A stretch of DNA of 64,000 bases from Arsenicibacter rosenii (GCF_001870735.1 NZ_MORL01000001.1:558001-622000), one strand, 5' to 3'. Counted from the stretch's first letter, positions 26,166-35,578 are shown. The notes: generated by a model not told the origin, from the sequence alone. Numbers and translations: made by a program.

Positions 26166-27728
26166 TTAGGCATTGGCCGGTTTCCGGTCCAGGTGAGGGC
26201 TTTTCAGCAGGGCTGCCAACCCATCAAAGGCGACGGGATCTTTGTCGTAGCCGTAGGTAACCGAGAGCGGTTTGGTATGGTTGTTATCGCCCATGGCCAC
26301 GTCGACGTCGTCCATCGTAAACTGGCAGGGGTGTTCGTAGCCGAGGGCGTGGCAAATGTCGAGTACCTCCTTGGTGAGGGTCTTCATGTAATTTTGAAAA
26401 CGCTCGCTTTTCAGCGTCGGATCAATACCGGCCTGCAGCCATTTATTCTGGGTCGCCACCCCCGACGGGCAGCGGTTGGTATGGCAGATCTGCGCCTGAA
26501 TGCAGCCGATCGACAGCATGGCCTCGCGGGCGATATTGACCAGATCAGCCCCCATCGCAAACGCCATCACTGCCGAGTCGGGCAGCCCCAGTTTGCCGGA
26601 TGCGATAAAGGTCAGGTGTTGGGTCAGGCCCCGTTGTTGAAAGATCTGGTAGACCTTGCTGAACCCATACACAAAGGGCAGTGACACGTGGTCGGCAAAC
26701 GATGGCGGGGCGGCACCCGTGCCACCTTCACCGCCGTCGATGGCGATAAAGTCAGGGCCTTTGCCGGTGGCCTGCATGTAGTCGGCCAGTTCTTCCCACA
26801 TCTCCAGTTTCCCGACGGCCGACTTAATGCCGACGGGCAGGCCGGTCTTATCGGCCATCGCCTCGATAAACGCCACCATCTCCGGAATGTTGGCGAATGC
26901 CGAATGGGCGGCGGGGGAGATGACGTCCCGGCCCATTGGAATATGCCGGATGTCCGCAATCTCCTGCGTAATCTTGGCGGCAGGCAGCACTCCGCCCTTG
27001 CCCGGCTTAGCCCCCTGCGACAGCTTCAGTTCCAGCATCCGGATAAAGGGATACTGTTCGGTCAGCCGGACGAGCTTATCCATCACAAAGTTGCCGTCGT
27101 CGTCGCGGATACCGAAGTAGGCCGTCCCGATGTTAAAGACCACGTCGGCGCCGTTTTTATGGTAGTTCGACAGGCCACCCTCGCCGGTGTTGTGGTAACA
27201 GCCAAAGGCTTTGGCGCCCATGTTCAGCGCCTGTACGGCGGAGGCCGACAGGGAGCCGAAGCTCATGCCGCTGATGTTGATGACCGAGCCGGGATGATAG
27301 GGTTTGCGCCGGTTATGGTATTGTCCGATGATTTTGGCCGACGGGCAGTGATAGGGATCCGCCACGGTCGGATGATCCTTTGGCAGCCGCAGGGGCAGCA
27401 GGGCTGGTTTGATAAAGACATAGCCGGCACTGTGGATGTCCTGATCGGTGCCAAAGCCCTGAAAGTTGTTTTCCTTTTTCGACGAAGCGTAGATCCAGGA
27501 ACGCTGCCGGCGGTTAAACGGCAGTTCCTCGCGGTTATTCGCCACGATATACTGCCGCAGTTCGGGACCGATGGTTTCGATCATGTACCGGAAGTTGCCG
27601 ATAACCGGAAAGTTATGCCGGATGGTGTGTTTACGTTGCAGTATGTCGCGGAGCGCAACGAGAAACAGGACAAGTACGGCCCATCCCCACCACGGGACTG
27701 CCGCAATACGGTCGGTGAATTGATCCAT
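26166..27728 (-). CDS. FMN-binding glutamate-synthase-like protein with N-terminal membrane helix
   Basis: 520 residues. After one membrane helix (about 13-27, WWGWAVLVLFLVAL) comes a stand-alone GltS_FMN-type barrel. Motifs include ISGMSFGSLSASAVQALN, GEGGLSNYHKNGADVVFNIGT, LKLSQGAKPGKGGVLPAAKI, DGGEGGTGAAPPSF (phosphate of FMN) and the Cys-containing CIQAQICHTNRCPSGVATQN, which in glutamate synthase binds a 3Fe-4S cluster. It lacks the glutaminase and NADPH-binding parts of real GOGAT. Such proteins are common in Bacteroidota and their reaction is not settled. It is a single gene with its own terminator. Confidence 0.93.
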   Translation of the reverse strand: MDQFTDRIAAVPWWGWAVLVLFLVALRDILQRKHTIRHNFPVIGNFRYMIETIGPELRQYIVANNREELPFNRRQRSWIYASSKKENNFQGFGTDQDIHSAGYVFIKPALLPLRLPKDHPTVADPYHCPSAKIIGQYHNRRKPYHPGSVINISGMSFGSLSASAVQALNMGAKAFGCYHNTGEGGLSNYHKNGADVVFNIGTAYFGIRDDDGNFVMDKLVRLTEQYPFIRMLELKLSQGAKPGKGGVLPAAKITQEIADIRHIPMGRDVISPAAHSAFANIPEMVAFIEAMADKTGLPVGIKSAVGKLEMWEELADYMQATGKGPDFIAIDGGEGGTGAAPPSFADHVSLPFVYGFSKVYQIFQQRGLTQHLTFIASGKLGLPDSAVMAFAMGADLVNIAREAMLSIGCIQAQICHTNRCPSGVATQNKWLQAGIDPTLKSERFQNYMKTLTKEVLDICHALGYEHPCQFTMDDVDVAMGDNNHTKPLSVTYGYDKDPVAFDGLAALLKSPHLDRKPANA

Positions 27729-27864
27729 AAATTTAAGCGTATACCGGTCCGGACAGCGTGGGCCGCCGGTCCGGTGAATGGTTTACATGTTAACGTAAAA
27801 CGTCCGGTAAAGTTGGTAAAATACCTGAAGCATCACCATGCCCGGTGTAAATTTTACCACGTAG

Positions 27865-27886
27865 GGGCGACCCCACGTGGTCGCCC
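27865..27886. repeat. dispersed 22-nt hairpin repeat, copy C
   Basis: A full copy with arms GGGCGACC and GGTCGCCC. Its right arm is the first part of the first unit of the minisatellite that follows, which suggests that the array grew from this copy. Confidence 0.85.
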
Positions 27887-28093
27887 GATAATATGCATCG
27901 TGGTCGCCCGATAATATGCATCGTGGTCGCCCGATAATATGCATCGTGGTCGCCCGATAATATGCATCGTGGTCGCCCGATAATATGCATCATGGTCGCC
28001 CAATAATGCGCATCGTGGTCGCCCGATAATGCGCATCGTGGTCGCCCGATAATATGCATCGTGGTCGCCCGATCATGCGGATCATGGTCGCCC
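27876..28093. repeat. 23-nt tandem repeat array (minisatellite), nine full units and a partial one
   Basis: Units start at 27876, 27899, 27922, 27945, 27968, 27991, 28014, 28037 and 28060; a partial unit is at 28083-28093. Each unit is CGTGGTCGCCC followed by GATAATATGCAT. Units 1-5 and 8 are identical, units 6, 7 and 9 carry one to four changes, mostly in the second half. There are no spacers and no nearby cas genes, so this is not a CRISPR. It occupies most of the gap upstream of prfC (27729-28215). Confidence 0.95.
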
Positions 28094-28132
28094 TGCCAAT
28101 GTTTTCATATCGTGGTTGCGCACAAAATAATG

Positions 28133-28140
28133 TATCTTTG
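28133..28140 (+). promoter_or_regulatory. -7 element of prfC
   Basis: TATCTTTG fits TAnnTTTG and lies 75 bp above the chosen ATG, 40 bp after the end of the minisatellite. No -33 TTG at the right distance was seen. Confidence 0.5.
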
Positions 28141-28215
28141 TAGTTTAATTCTGAGAAAAGTACAAACCCCTGCCGGATAAACGTGTATCAGACACGCAGG
28201 CAGTATTTGTTTGAC

Positions 28216-29808
28216 ATGAATAAAGAACAGGAAATTGCCCGTCGGCGGACGTTCGCGATCATTAGCCACCCGGATGCCGGTAAAACCACGCTCACCGAAA
28301 AACTGCTGCTTTTCGGCGGTGCCATTCAGACCGCAGGCGCTGTAAAATCGAACAAGATCAAGAAGTCAGCTACCTCTGACTTTATGGAAATCGAGAAGCA
28401 GCGGGGCATCTCGGTGGCCACGTCGGTGATGACGTTTGAGTACAATAATTTAAAAATCAACATCCTGGATACGCCGGGACACAAAGACTTTGCCGAGGAT
28501 ACCTACCGGACGCTGACGGCGGTCGATAGTGTGATTCTGGTCATCGACTGCGTTAAGGGAGTCGAGGAACAAACCGAGCGGCTGATGGAAGTTTGCCGGA
28601 TGCGCGATACGCCGGTAATTATTTTCATTAACAAGCTTGACCGCGAAGGCCGTAATCCGTTCGATCTGCTCGACGAACTGGAAGAAAAGCTCAGCATCCG
28701 CGTGCGCCCGCTGGCCTGGCCGGTCAATATGGGGTCCGACTTCAAAGGCGTATACAGCCTGTACGACAAAAAGCTGAACTTTTTCAAGGTCAACAAAACG
28801 CGGGTAGAAGACGACGTGCTGCCGATTGAGATCAACGATCCGGTGCTCGATGCCAAAGTGGGTCAGCGGGACGCCGGACAGCTGCGGGAAGACGTAGAAC
28901 TGATTGAAGGGGTATACGACGACTTTGACCGGCAGGCCTACCTCGAAGGCAAGCTGGCACCGGTATTCTTTGGCTCGGCCGTGAATAACTTCGGGGTAAA
29001 AGAGTTGCTGGACGCCTTCTGCCAGATTTCACCGGAGCCCATCAGCCGGACAACGGATACACGGGTGGTGCAGCCGGACGAAGCAAAATTCAGCGGTTTC
29101 ATCTTTAAAATCCACGCCAACCTCGACCCCCGCCACCGCGACCGGATTGCATTTCTGCGGGTATGCTCGGGCGTTTTTGAACGGGGTAAGTTCTACCGCC
29201 ATACGCGGCTGGACAAAAACGTCCGGTTCAGCAGTCCGTTCAGCTTTATGGCCGACAGCAAGAGTGTTCTGGAAGAAGGGTTCCCAGGCGACGTTGTGGG
29301 GCTCTACGATACCGGTACGTTTAAAATCGGGGATACGCTGACCGAAGGCGAAGACATGAAGTTCCAGGGGATTCCGAGCTTTTCGCCGGAGATCTTCAAA
29401 GAGCTCATCAACCTCGACCCGATGAAAGCCAAGCAGCTCGACAAAGGTATTGAGCAGCTAACCGACGAGGGCGTTGCCCAGCTCTTTACCCTGGTATCGG
29501 GTAACCGGAAAATTGTGGGCACGGTGGGGGAACTGCAGTTTGATGTGATTCAGTACCGTCTCGAACACGAATACGGGGCGAAATGCCGCTGGGTACCGCT
29601 GAACTACTCCAAAGCCTGCTGGATTACCTCCGATAACGCCCAGAAGCTCGGCGAGTTTATCCGGCTGAAAGGCAATCAGATTGCCTATGACAAGGACCAG
29701 CATCCGGTTTTCCTGGCCGAATCTGACTGGATTCTGCGCATGAACCGCGACAATAATCCGGATATCCGGTTCCACCTGACGTCTGAATTCAACGCCGCTG
29801 AAGTATAA
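28216..29808 (+). CDS. prfC: peptide chain release factor 3
   Basis: 530 residues from [13 protein letters not shown]; the frame extends 11 codons upstream without family similarity. It is a translational GTPase that removes RF1/RF2 from the ribosome after termination. G-motifs: G1 SHPDAGKTT (residue 18 on), the switch I region [13 protein letters not shown]3 DTPGHKDF, G4 NKLDREG. The RF3-specific C-terminal part ([26 protein letters not shown]) is complete. The promoter lies beside the minisatellite. A small exported-protein gene follows 57 bp downstream. Confidence 0.96.
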   Translation: MNKEQEIARRRTFAIISHPDAGKTTLTEKLLLFGGAIQTAGAVKSNKIKKSATSDFMEIEKQRGISVATSVMTFEYNNLKINILDTPGHKDFAEDTYRTLTAVDSVILVIDCVKGVEEQTERLMEVCRMRDTPVIIFINKLDREGRNPFDLLDELEEKLSIRVRPLAWPVNMGSDFKGVYSLYDKKLNFFKVNKTRVEDDVLPIEINDPVLDAKVGQRDAGQLREDVELIEGVYDDFDRQAYLEGKLAPVFFGSAVNNFGVKELLDAFCQISPEPISRTTDTRVVQPDEAKFSGFIFKIHANLDPRHRDRIAFLRVCSGVFERGKFYRHTRLDKNVRFSSPFSFMADSKSVLEEGFPGDVVGLYDTGTFKIGDTLTEGEDMKFQGIPSFSPEIFKELINLDPMKAKQLDKGIEQLTDEGVAQLFTLVSGNRKIVGTVGELQFDVIQYRLEHEYGAKCRWVPLNYSKACWITSDNAQKLGEFIRLKGNQIAYDKDQHPVFLAESDWILRMNRDNNPDIRFHLTSEFNAAEV

Positions 29809-29864
29809 ACCGAAACCATTTTTATCAGGCCGGGTTTGTAGGGTAAACTCATACACTCAACACA

Positions 29865-30098
29865 ATGAAAAAAATCATGCTGGCTGTGGCTGCGGTACTG
29901 ATGGTATCGGGTGCGGTGTTGGCGCAGGACGTCAACAAAAAGGAAGCAAAGCAAACGGCGAAAATGGCGAAGAAAGAAGCCAAAGCAATGAAAAAAGACG
30001 CCGATAAGATGGATAAGGCCGCGGCAAAAGACATGGCAAAGGAAACCAAAAAGGCGGCTAAAAAAGCAAAGAAAATCGCCGGGGATGCGGAGAACTGA
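29865..30098 (+). CDS. small exported Lys/Ala-rich protein
   Basis: 77 residues: a signal peptide (1-21, ending VLAQ) and a mature part of about 56 residues made almost only of Lys, Ala, Glu, Asp and Met in heptad-like order (KKEAKQTAKMAKKEAKAMKK). It would form a single basic amphipathic helix in the periplasm or on the envelope. No known family is named. The signal peptide and codon pattern make it a real gene. It might bind anionic polymers such as LPS, peptidoglycan or nucleic acid; this is inference. Confidence 0.75.
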   Translation: MKKIMLAVAAVLMVSGAVLAQDVNKKEAKQTAKMAKKEAKAMKKDADKMDKAAAKDMAKETKKAAKKAKKIAGDAEN

Positions 30099-30104
30099 TA
30101 ATGC

Positions 30105-30201
30105 ATAAAGCGTGAAAGAGCCAAAGAGCGGAAGAGCGACGGGGATACGGGAGCGCTGCATGAGCCGGCACGCTTTATCGCTTTCATTCTTTCGCTCTTT
30201 G
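30105..30201. repeat. pair of interleaved inverted repeats after the Lys/Ala-rich gene
   Basis: ATAAAGCGTG (30105-30114) pairs with 30169-30178; CAAAGAGCG (30122-30130) pairs with 30193-30201, followed by TTTTTC. The two stems cross, so they exclude each other or form a pseudoknot. The arms consist of AAAGAGCG/AAAGCG-like simple repeats. Confidence 0.55.
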
Positions 30202-30276
30202 TTTTTCTCCCCTAAGCGGGTAGTTTTGTAGATTATAGACAAAACTGCCAAAGCCGTAACGCCTTTTTAACCGGAA

Positions 30277-32022
30277 ATGAATACAACGTCGCCCGTAGCC
30301 ACGATGGATAAACTCGTTATTTATCAGATATTTACCCGGTTATTCGGGAATAACAATACCACCAACAAAGCCTGGGGAAGCCGCGATGAGAACGGTGTCG
30401 GTAAATTTAACGACATTACGGATAAGGCGTTGCAGGAATTAAAACAGTTCGGCGTATCGCATGTCTGGTATACGGGTGTCATTGAGCACGCCATTCAAAC
30501 TGATTACACCGCAAACGGCATTCCGCCGGACGATCCGGCCGTCGTGAAAGGGAAAGCCGGTTCGCCCTACGCCATTAAGGATTACTACGATATCAACCCG
30601 GACCTTGCCGTGGAGGTGCCGAACCGCATGGCGGAGTTTGAGGCGCTGGTCCGTCGGACTAAGGCCAACCGGCTGAAGGTGATTATTGACTTTATCCCCA
30701 ACCACGTTGCCCGCCAATACCATTCGGATGTCAAGCCCGCCGGCGTCATTGATCTGGGGCAGCAGGATGATCAGACTGTTGGTTTTAAACGGGATAATAA
30801 CTTTTATTACCTGGTCGGGCAGCAGCTACAGATTCCGGCCGGTGTCGTCACCAGCGACGGGACACCGGTTCATGCCCCCAAACTAAAGGAGTTTCCGGCG
30901 AAGGTAACCGGTAATGATGCCGTAACGGCCAGCCCGTCGATCAACGACTGGTACGAGACCGTTAAGCTGAATTACGGGGTGGATATCTTCGATCACGGAA
31001 AAACCTATTTTGACCCGGTACCGGCGACCTGGCAGCAAATGCTGGATATTCTGCTTTACTGGGCCGGTAAAGGCGTCGATGGCTTCCGGTGCGATATGGC
31101 CCAGATGGTGCCCGTTGAGTTCTGGGAATGGGCCATTCAGCGGGTCAAGGCGGCGCATCCGGGCATTATTTTCATCGCCGAAATCTACGAAGTGGACAAA
31201 TACCGTCCGTATATTTTTAAAGGCGGGTTTGATTACCTCTACGATAAAGTAGGGTTGTATGACGCCCTCCGCCGGCTGATGGAAGGCCAGGGAACCTGCC
31301 GGGACATCACGAAGGTATGGCAGCAGGAGTCCGGCGATTACAGCGGACACATGCTTCGTTTCCTCGAAAACCACGACGAGCAGCGGATTGCCTCCCGTTT
31401 TTTTGCCAATGACCCATGGGTAGCCGTGCCGGCAATGACCTTATCGGCGACGCTGCATACGGGGCCGGTCATGCTGTATTTCGGGCAGGAAGTGGGTGTC
31501 CGGGCCGAAGGCAGCGAAGGCTTCAGCGGGGACGACGGCCGTACCACCATTTTTGATTATTGGGGTGTAAAGGAATGGCAGGGCTGGATCAACCGGAAAG
31601 GCAACGCAGCAGGCCGCTTTGACGGGGCCGGATTAACCGCTGACCAGAAGAAACTACGCGCGTTTTACCAGCAGTTGAATCACCTGGTCAATGGCAGCGA
31701 CGCCATTCAGCATGGAAAATTCTATGACCTGCAATGGGCAAATGGCCGGACGGCCGGCTATAATCAGGACCGGCAGTATGCTTACCTGCGCCATACCGAT
31801 AAACAGAAACTGCTGATTGTCTGCAATTTTGACAAAACGCAGCCGTGTCAGACCCGGCTTCACCTACCGGACCATGCGTGGCAAACCATTGGCCTTGAGG
31901 CAAAACGCCCCCACCAGTTTACGGATATTTTCCTGACCAACATCCGGCTGGAAACGCAGTCGGGAGAAGATATCGCTCTGGAACTACCACCGCTTGGGGT
32001 ACTGGTTCTGGAAATACACTGA
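30277..32022 (+). CDS. GH13 alpha-amylase family protein, cytoplasmic
   Basis: 581 residues without a signal peptide. The GH13 barrel is complete: region I VIIDFIPNHVAR, region II GFRCDMAQ (catalytic Asp near 271), region III FIAEIYE (catalytic Glu near 305) and region IV LENHDEQR (Asp near 366). A C-terminal beta domain follows (about 500-581). The enzyme cleaves or transfers alpha-1,4 glucosyl bonds inside the cell; the exact substrate (maltodextrin, glycogen, trehalose-related) cannot be read from the sequence. The DUF1460 gene starts 60 bp after it in the same direction. Confidence 0.94.
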   Translation: MNTTSPVATMDKLVIYQIFTRLFGNNNTTNKAWGSRDENGVGKFNDITDKALQELKQFGVSHVWYTGVIEHAIQTDYTANGIPPDDPAVVKGKAGSPYAIKDYYDINPDLAVEVPNRMAEFEALVRRTKANRLKVIIDFIPNHVARQYHSDVKPAGVIDLGQQDDQTVGFKRDNNFYYLVGQQLQIPAGVVTSDGTPVHAPKLKEFPAKVTGNDAVTASPSINDWYETVKLNYGVDIFDHGKTYFDPVPATWQQMLDILLYWAGKGVDGFRCDMAQMVPVEFWEWAIQRVKAAHPGIIFIAEIYEVDKYRPYIFKGGFDYLYDKVGLYDALRRLMEGQGTCRDITKVWQQESGDYSGHMLRFLENHDEQRIASRFFANDPWVAVPAMTLSATLHTGPVMLYFGQEVGVRAEGSEGFSGDDGRTTIFDYWGVKEWQGWINRKGNAAGRFDGAGLTADQKKLRAFYQQLNHLVNGSDAIQHGKFYDLQWANGRTAGYNQDRQYAYLRHTDKQKLLIVCNFDKTQPCQTRLHLPDHAWQTIGLEAKRPHQFTDIFLTNIRLETQSGEDIALELPPLGVLVLEIH

Positions 32023-32081
32023 CCGCAGCGTAATAACCAATCCCGTTACCCGATCATTAACCACCACCTGACCGACTATCG

Positions 32082-32948
32082 ATGAAGAGAACCTTTACGA
32101 CACTATTACTGCTTTTTTCCGGCTGGATCGGGTACGCACAGGAAGCACCGGTACCAGAAACCAGATTTCCTGACCTGCAGGGGGGCAAAACCATCAGTGA
32201 GTCCGTTTTGCTGTTCGGCAAGTCATTTATCGGTAAGCCCTATGTAGCCCATACCCTGGAGGGGAATGCGGCCGAGCAACTCGTCGTTAATTTTCAGAAA
32301 TTTGATTGCACGACGTTTGTGGAATCCGTCATGGGGTTGTCATTTGCCTGGCACGACAGTCAGTTGAAGGCTACGAAAATGAGTCTGGAAGAGACCTATA
32401 AACGATACCTGACCAAAATCCGGTACCGGAACGGGCAGCTCGACGGATATGCCAGCCGGTTACACTATTTTTCGGAATGGCTGGCAGATAACGAACGTAA
32501 GGGATTGATCCGTGATATAAGCCGGCATTTTCCGGGAAGTATGCAGGTGTCGAAGCCGGTTTCGTACATGACCGCCGCTACCTGGAAATATCCGGCCCTG
32601 CAGGACCCGGCGGTCTATAAGCAGATTGTGCAGGCAGAGGCCGCCATCAGCCAGCAGGCCTTTTACTTTATTCCAAAGAAAAACCTGCGTCAGGCCGAGA
32701 ATCAGCTGCGCGACGGCGATATCATCATGCTGACCGCCGCCCGTACCGGACTGGACATGAAACATTGTGGTTTTGCCGTGTGGCAGAACGGAAAAGTATA
32801 CCTTTTACACGCCTCGTCGGATTTCGGGATGGTCATGCTGACACGGCAGCCGTTGATCCGGTACGTCATGGACAATAAACGTCTCTCAGGCATCCGCGTG
32901 GCCCGTATGAGCCCGAATGCACAGCTGACCGCGTTATTAAATGAATAA
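32082..32948 (+). CDS. DUF1460 protein, exported amidase-like (NlpC/P60-type fold)
   Basis: 288 residues. Signal peptide 1-19 (…WIGYAQ). The catalytic-type Cys sits in FDCTTFVESV (near residue 79) and a His in VYLLHASSDFG (near 243), an order seen in DUF1460 enzymes, which are thought to act as N-acetylmuramoyl-L-alanine amidase-like hydrolases in the periplasm. It also has the family segments RIRYRNGQLDGYASRLHYFSEW (variant) and MKHCGFAVWQNGKVY. It is probably in one message with the GH13 gene, although their functions do not obviously match. Confidence 0.93.
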   Translation: MKRTFTTLLLLFSGWIGYAQEAPVPETRFPDLQGGKTISESVLLFGKSFIGKPYVAHTLEGNAAEQLVVNFQKFDCTTFVESVMGLSFAWHDSQLKATKMSLEETYKRYLTKIRYRNGQLDGYASRLHYFSEWLADNERKGLIRDISRHFPGSMQVSKPVSYMTAATWKYPALQDPAVYKQIVQAEAAISQQAFYFIPKKNLRQAENQLRDGDIIMLTAARTGLDMKHCGFAVWQNGKVYLLHASSDFGMVMLTRQPLIRYVMDNKRLSGIRVARMSPNAQLTALLNE

Positions 32949-32991
32949 TGTACAATGCATAATGCAGTCCGGTCATTATTCATTGTACATT
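32947..32991. terminator. inverted repeat between converging DUF1460 and sigma genes
   Basis: An 11-bp stem (AATGTACAATG, 32947-32957 with 32981-32991) surrounds a further partly complementary stretch (CATAATG/CATTATT). No long T run is present. It may end transcripts from both sides. Confidence 0.5.
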
Positions 32992-32996
32992 AATGA

Positions 32997-33539
32997 CTAG
33001 GCCAGATTATAATAGAGTCGTCTGATTTTGTCTCTGGACCGTTTAAGTCTCATTTTGATCGCACTGTCTTTTATATTCAGGGTATGGGCCAGCGCCTTAA
33101 TATCCTGATCTTCTTCATACTTCAGCCGGAGCAGGGTACGCTCGTCGGCGGGCAGGTATTGTAAAACACGGGACAGGTGGCTGAGCTGGAATTCGATGGT
33201 ATCGCTTTCCTCATCCGTAAGGGTCTGAATTAATTCTTCTCCGATGCCAACGGTGGTCTGTCGGTTCGCATGGCGGATCTGGTCCATGCAGTAATTGTAG
33301 GCAATGGCGTAGAGCCAGGTCGAAAAAGTGGAGCGCTCCTTAAAGTTGGGTAAATTGTGTAAGACCCTCAAAAAGATTTCCTGGGTAAAATCTTCGGCAA
33401 GAACAGGGTCTTTAATTAATGAAAAACAACGCCTGTACACTTTCTGGGCATACCGTCTGTAGAGCAATTCGGTATACGTACTCTGACTGGTGACCAAATA
33501 CTGCGTCACCAGCTCTTCGTCTTTGAGTCGGTTTTTCAT
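32997..33539 (-). CDS. ECF-type RNA polymerase sigma factor
   Basis: 180 residues. Region 2: LLYRRYAQKVYRRCFSLI, AEDFTQEIFLRVL, STWLYAIAYNYCMDQIR (about 25-90). Region 4: LQYLPADERTLLRLKYEEDQDIKALAHTLNI then SAIKMRLKRSRDKIRR (about 130-178). It resembles the sigma at 15149 but is clearly a different paralogue. No anti-sigma factor is adjacent. The Wzi gene lies upstream in the same direction, 233 bp away, and may or may not be linked. The 33540-33771 gap holds AT-rich sequence and no gene. Confidence 0.95.
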   Translation of the reverse strand: MKNRLKDEELVTQYLVTSQSTYTELLYRRYAQKVYRRCFSLIKDPVLAEDFTQEIFLRVLHNLPNFKERSTFSTWLYAIAYNYCMDQIRHANRQTTVGIGEELIQTLTDEESDTIEFQLSHLSRVLQYLPADERTLLRLKYEEDQDIKALAHTLNIKDSAIKMRLKRSRDKIRRLYYNLA

Positions 33540-33771
33540 GGGTGTTAAGGTATAATTGTGCTTTAGGTATTTCTGCCGGCAGGTGGTGGTTTGGTATTAC
33601 CTGCGCAGGTAATGATTAAACAATCAACTGTTTATATCATACAAGTATAATCAAAGTGGCAGATATCACCGAAAAAAAAACAGGATAATTCGTGTTTGTC
33701 TAGACTATTTCCCTGTGTAGTTACATACAGGTAAGAAAAAAGAGGGCTAAAATTAGCTTTGGCGTGTTTGG

Positions 33772-35259
33772 TCACTTTATCCTGCTTTCTTTTTTCAGAC
33801 TGAAAAAGTAACCGGCGTTTCTGCTGAACAGGTTACCAAAGTCAGCGGCAACCGAAGCGGTGGCCGTAACCCCGCCAAACAAGTCAACCGGGGCACTGAC
33901 GGTAAAGAATCCTGAGAATTGCGGAACAGTGGTAACGAACGGATTTTCGTACGTGCCTTTGTTGAGGCTATACGACAGTTTAGTTTTAAAATAAAAAAAG
34001 TCAAGAACCTGTCCGGCGAGGCCGATGTGCCATACGGCTACGCGGTTATTATTGGAGAATTGGTAGTTGGGCAGGTCCTTCCGCAGCTGCGTGGAAGGCG
34101 TAATAAAAGGCGTACCAATGGTTTGTCCGAGTCTTGACCAGCCGTCTCTGTATTGGGAGTGGTTAAAGTAATTGTCTTTTCCACGAAGCAGCGGATCATT
34201 ATCAACAAAGGAACTTCCTCCCTGGCTGTAGGTATTCAGATACTCCAGGGTAACCTGCCGGATCTGAAACCCATCGGGGTTGAGCGGTGTATGAATCCGG
34301 ATAGAAAGGCCGTTAAGCCCGTCTTTCAGATTGGTGAGGTAATATAGTGAACCGTCTTCGTAAATGCTTTGCCGGTAAATAAAAAGGGTACTGTAGCGGC
34401 CACGGTAGGTAAGTCCGGCATCAAGGCTACCGAGGTGGTTCCCGATCCGGTTTTCCCGGTCAAACGTACTGATGCGGGCGGTATCTACGGCTGACCGCGA
34501 GCCCAGGCTCGTACCGGTAACCACATCCAGATAATCCCTGAAGGTATTGGGCAGTTGCCCGTTGCGGATCAGCCCGGCCGGCAGCAGACTGCTGCTGCCG
34601 GCCCACTGGACCTGGTGATTAAACCCGCCGTAGAGCTGTACCCGCCAGGCCGGTTTGCCCAAACGCCCGTACAGCGCTTTCTGATGCAGGAGGGTATTTT
34701 TAACAAACCGGTTTTCTTCAAACCAGCCATGAGCAAACAGACCTTTTACGGCAATAACACCATTCCGCGGCCAATACTCCGGTATCGCCAGCTGGATCTT
34801 TAACATCGGCAGACTATTCCCCGACCAGATATAGGAACCTGTTCCCAGGGTAGAGTCGGCCAGACCGATGATTTCGCGGCGCCGGCCACTCCAGATTTCC
34901 CACGCGCCGAGTTTTACTTTTACATAGGCTTCCGGCAGCACAAATTGGTAATCATAGCCCGCATTGACAACCGCGTTGAGGCCATAACCCCAGTCGGCCC
35001 AACGGTATTTCGCCTTCAGGCTATCCAGTTTTGTTTTGGGCGGTTTATGGTAGTCCACGCTGATCCCCGCGCGGAGGGTCATCAGGGCGTGCTCGCGGGG
35101 CACAATGCCATACTGATTGGCCCGCAGCCAGAAGGGGATTTCGCCCGAGGTAGCAAAAAACGTTCCGGCTTCCCCCATGAGGTGAACCGGTTTCCGCATT
35201 TGGCAACAGGCCGCAGATGACCACAAAAAAAGGGGAATAGCAAGGTATAGTTTTCTCAT
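33772..35259 (-). CDS. Wzi-type capsule assembly outer-membrane protein
   Basis: 495 residues with a signal peptide (1-19, …SAACCQ). It matches the capsule assembly Wzi family of Bacteroidota: PFWLRANQYGIVP at the start, PEAYVKVKLGAWEIWSGRRREIIGLADS, PMLKIQLAIPEYWPRNGVIAVKGLFAHGWF, and LYGRLGKPAWRVQLYGGFNHQVQWAG. It is an 18-strand-type barrel expected to anchor capsular or exopolysaccharide to the outer membrane. No polysaccharide synthesis genes are nearby. The C-terminal end (YFFSLKKESRIK) is not the usual aromatic residue, which is slightly odd for a barrel. Confidence 0.93.
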   Translation of the reverse strand: MRKLYLAIPLFLWSSAACCQMRKPVHLMGEAGTFFATSGEIPFWLRANQYGIVPREHALMTLRAGISVDYHKPPKTKLDSLKAKYRWADWGYGLNAVVNAGYDYQFVLPEAYVKVKLGAWEIWSGRRREIIGLADSTLGTGSYIWSGNSLPMLKIQLAIPEYWPRNGVIAVKGLFAHGWFEENRFVKNTLLHQKALYGRLGKPAWRVQLYGGFNHQVQWAGSSSLLPAGLIRNGQLPNTFRDYLDVVTGTSLGSRSAVDTARISTFDRENRIGNHLGSLDAGLTYRGRYSTLFIYRQSIYEDGSLYYLTNLKDGLNGLSIRIHTPLNPDGFQIRQVTLEYLNTYSQGGSSFVDNDPLLRGKDNYFNHSQYRDGWSRLGQTIGTPFITPSTQLRKDLPNYQFSNNNRVAVWHIGLAGQVLDFFYFKTKLSYSLNKGTYENPFVTTVPQFSGFFTVSAPVDLFGGVTATASVAADFGNLFSRNAGYFFSLKKESRIK

Positions 35260-35474
35260 AGGCAGGCAACCTGGTCAGATGCATTTCGTTAATGGCTGAA
35301 GAGCAAAAATGATGCAAAAGATAGACGGGAGCCGGCCGGAATGGTAACGGATAAAAAGGGGGTCTTCAGGATAATGGCTTATTGTTAAGTAGCTCTGTCG
35401 GTACAATAGGTATATTTGATCGGCAAAAATGGCGAGATTGTCTAATTTATTGTGCCTGATTCACCTGTTTTTTG

Positions 35475-35578
35475 TACTTTTGGAGAAAGTAACCGGTGTC
35501 GGAAGCCGGTTGTTTTTAAGATAAGATAAGATTAGAAAGGGACAGCCTCTCTTCATTGAAGGGAGGTTTTGTTTTTTT
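35475..35578 (+). ncRNA. candidate small RNA: orphan promoter, 5' hairpin and terminator
   Basis: TACTTTTG (35475-35482) is a perfect -7 box, with ATTG 22 nt upstream. The predicted start is about 35489, followed at once by the hairpin AACCGG/CCGGTT (35491-35511) with GTTTTT after it. A purine-rich linker with ATAAG repeats follows, then a strong terminator: a 9-bp stem (35546-35554 with 35558-35566), ATT loop, and TTTTGTTTTTTT. The transcript would be about 90 nt and has no open frame. The RNA family is not recognised. Confidence 0.5.

Noticed and set aside
26688..27914. 408-codon plus-strand frame opposite the GltB-like gene
   Set aside because: It is long but antisense to a gene with clear FMN-binding motifs, and its His/Gly/Val-rich composition is typical of a shadow frame.
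27790..28059. 89-codon minus-strand frame through the 23-nt array, with a 23-residue repeat
   Set aside because: The frame stays open only because the repeat has no stop in any phase. No start signal, promoter or protein-like composition supports it.
27876..28093. CRISPR array
   Set aside because: The units are directly joined without unique spacers, and no cas genes are present.
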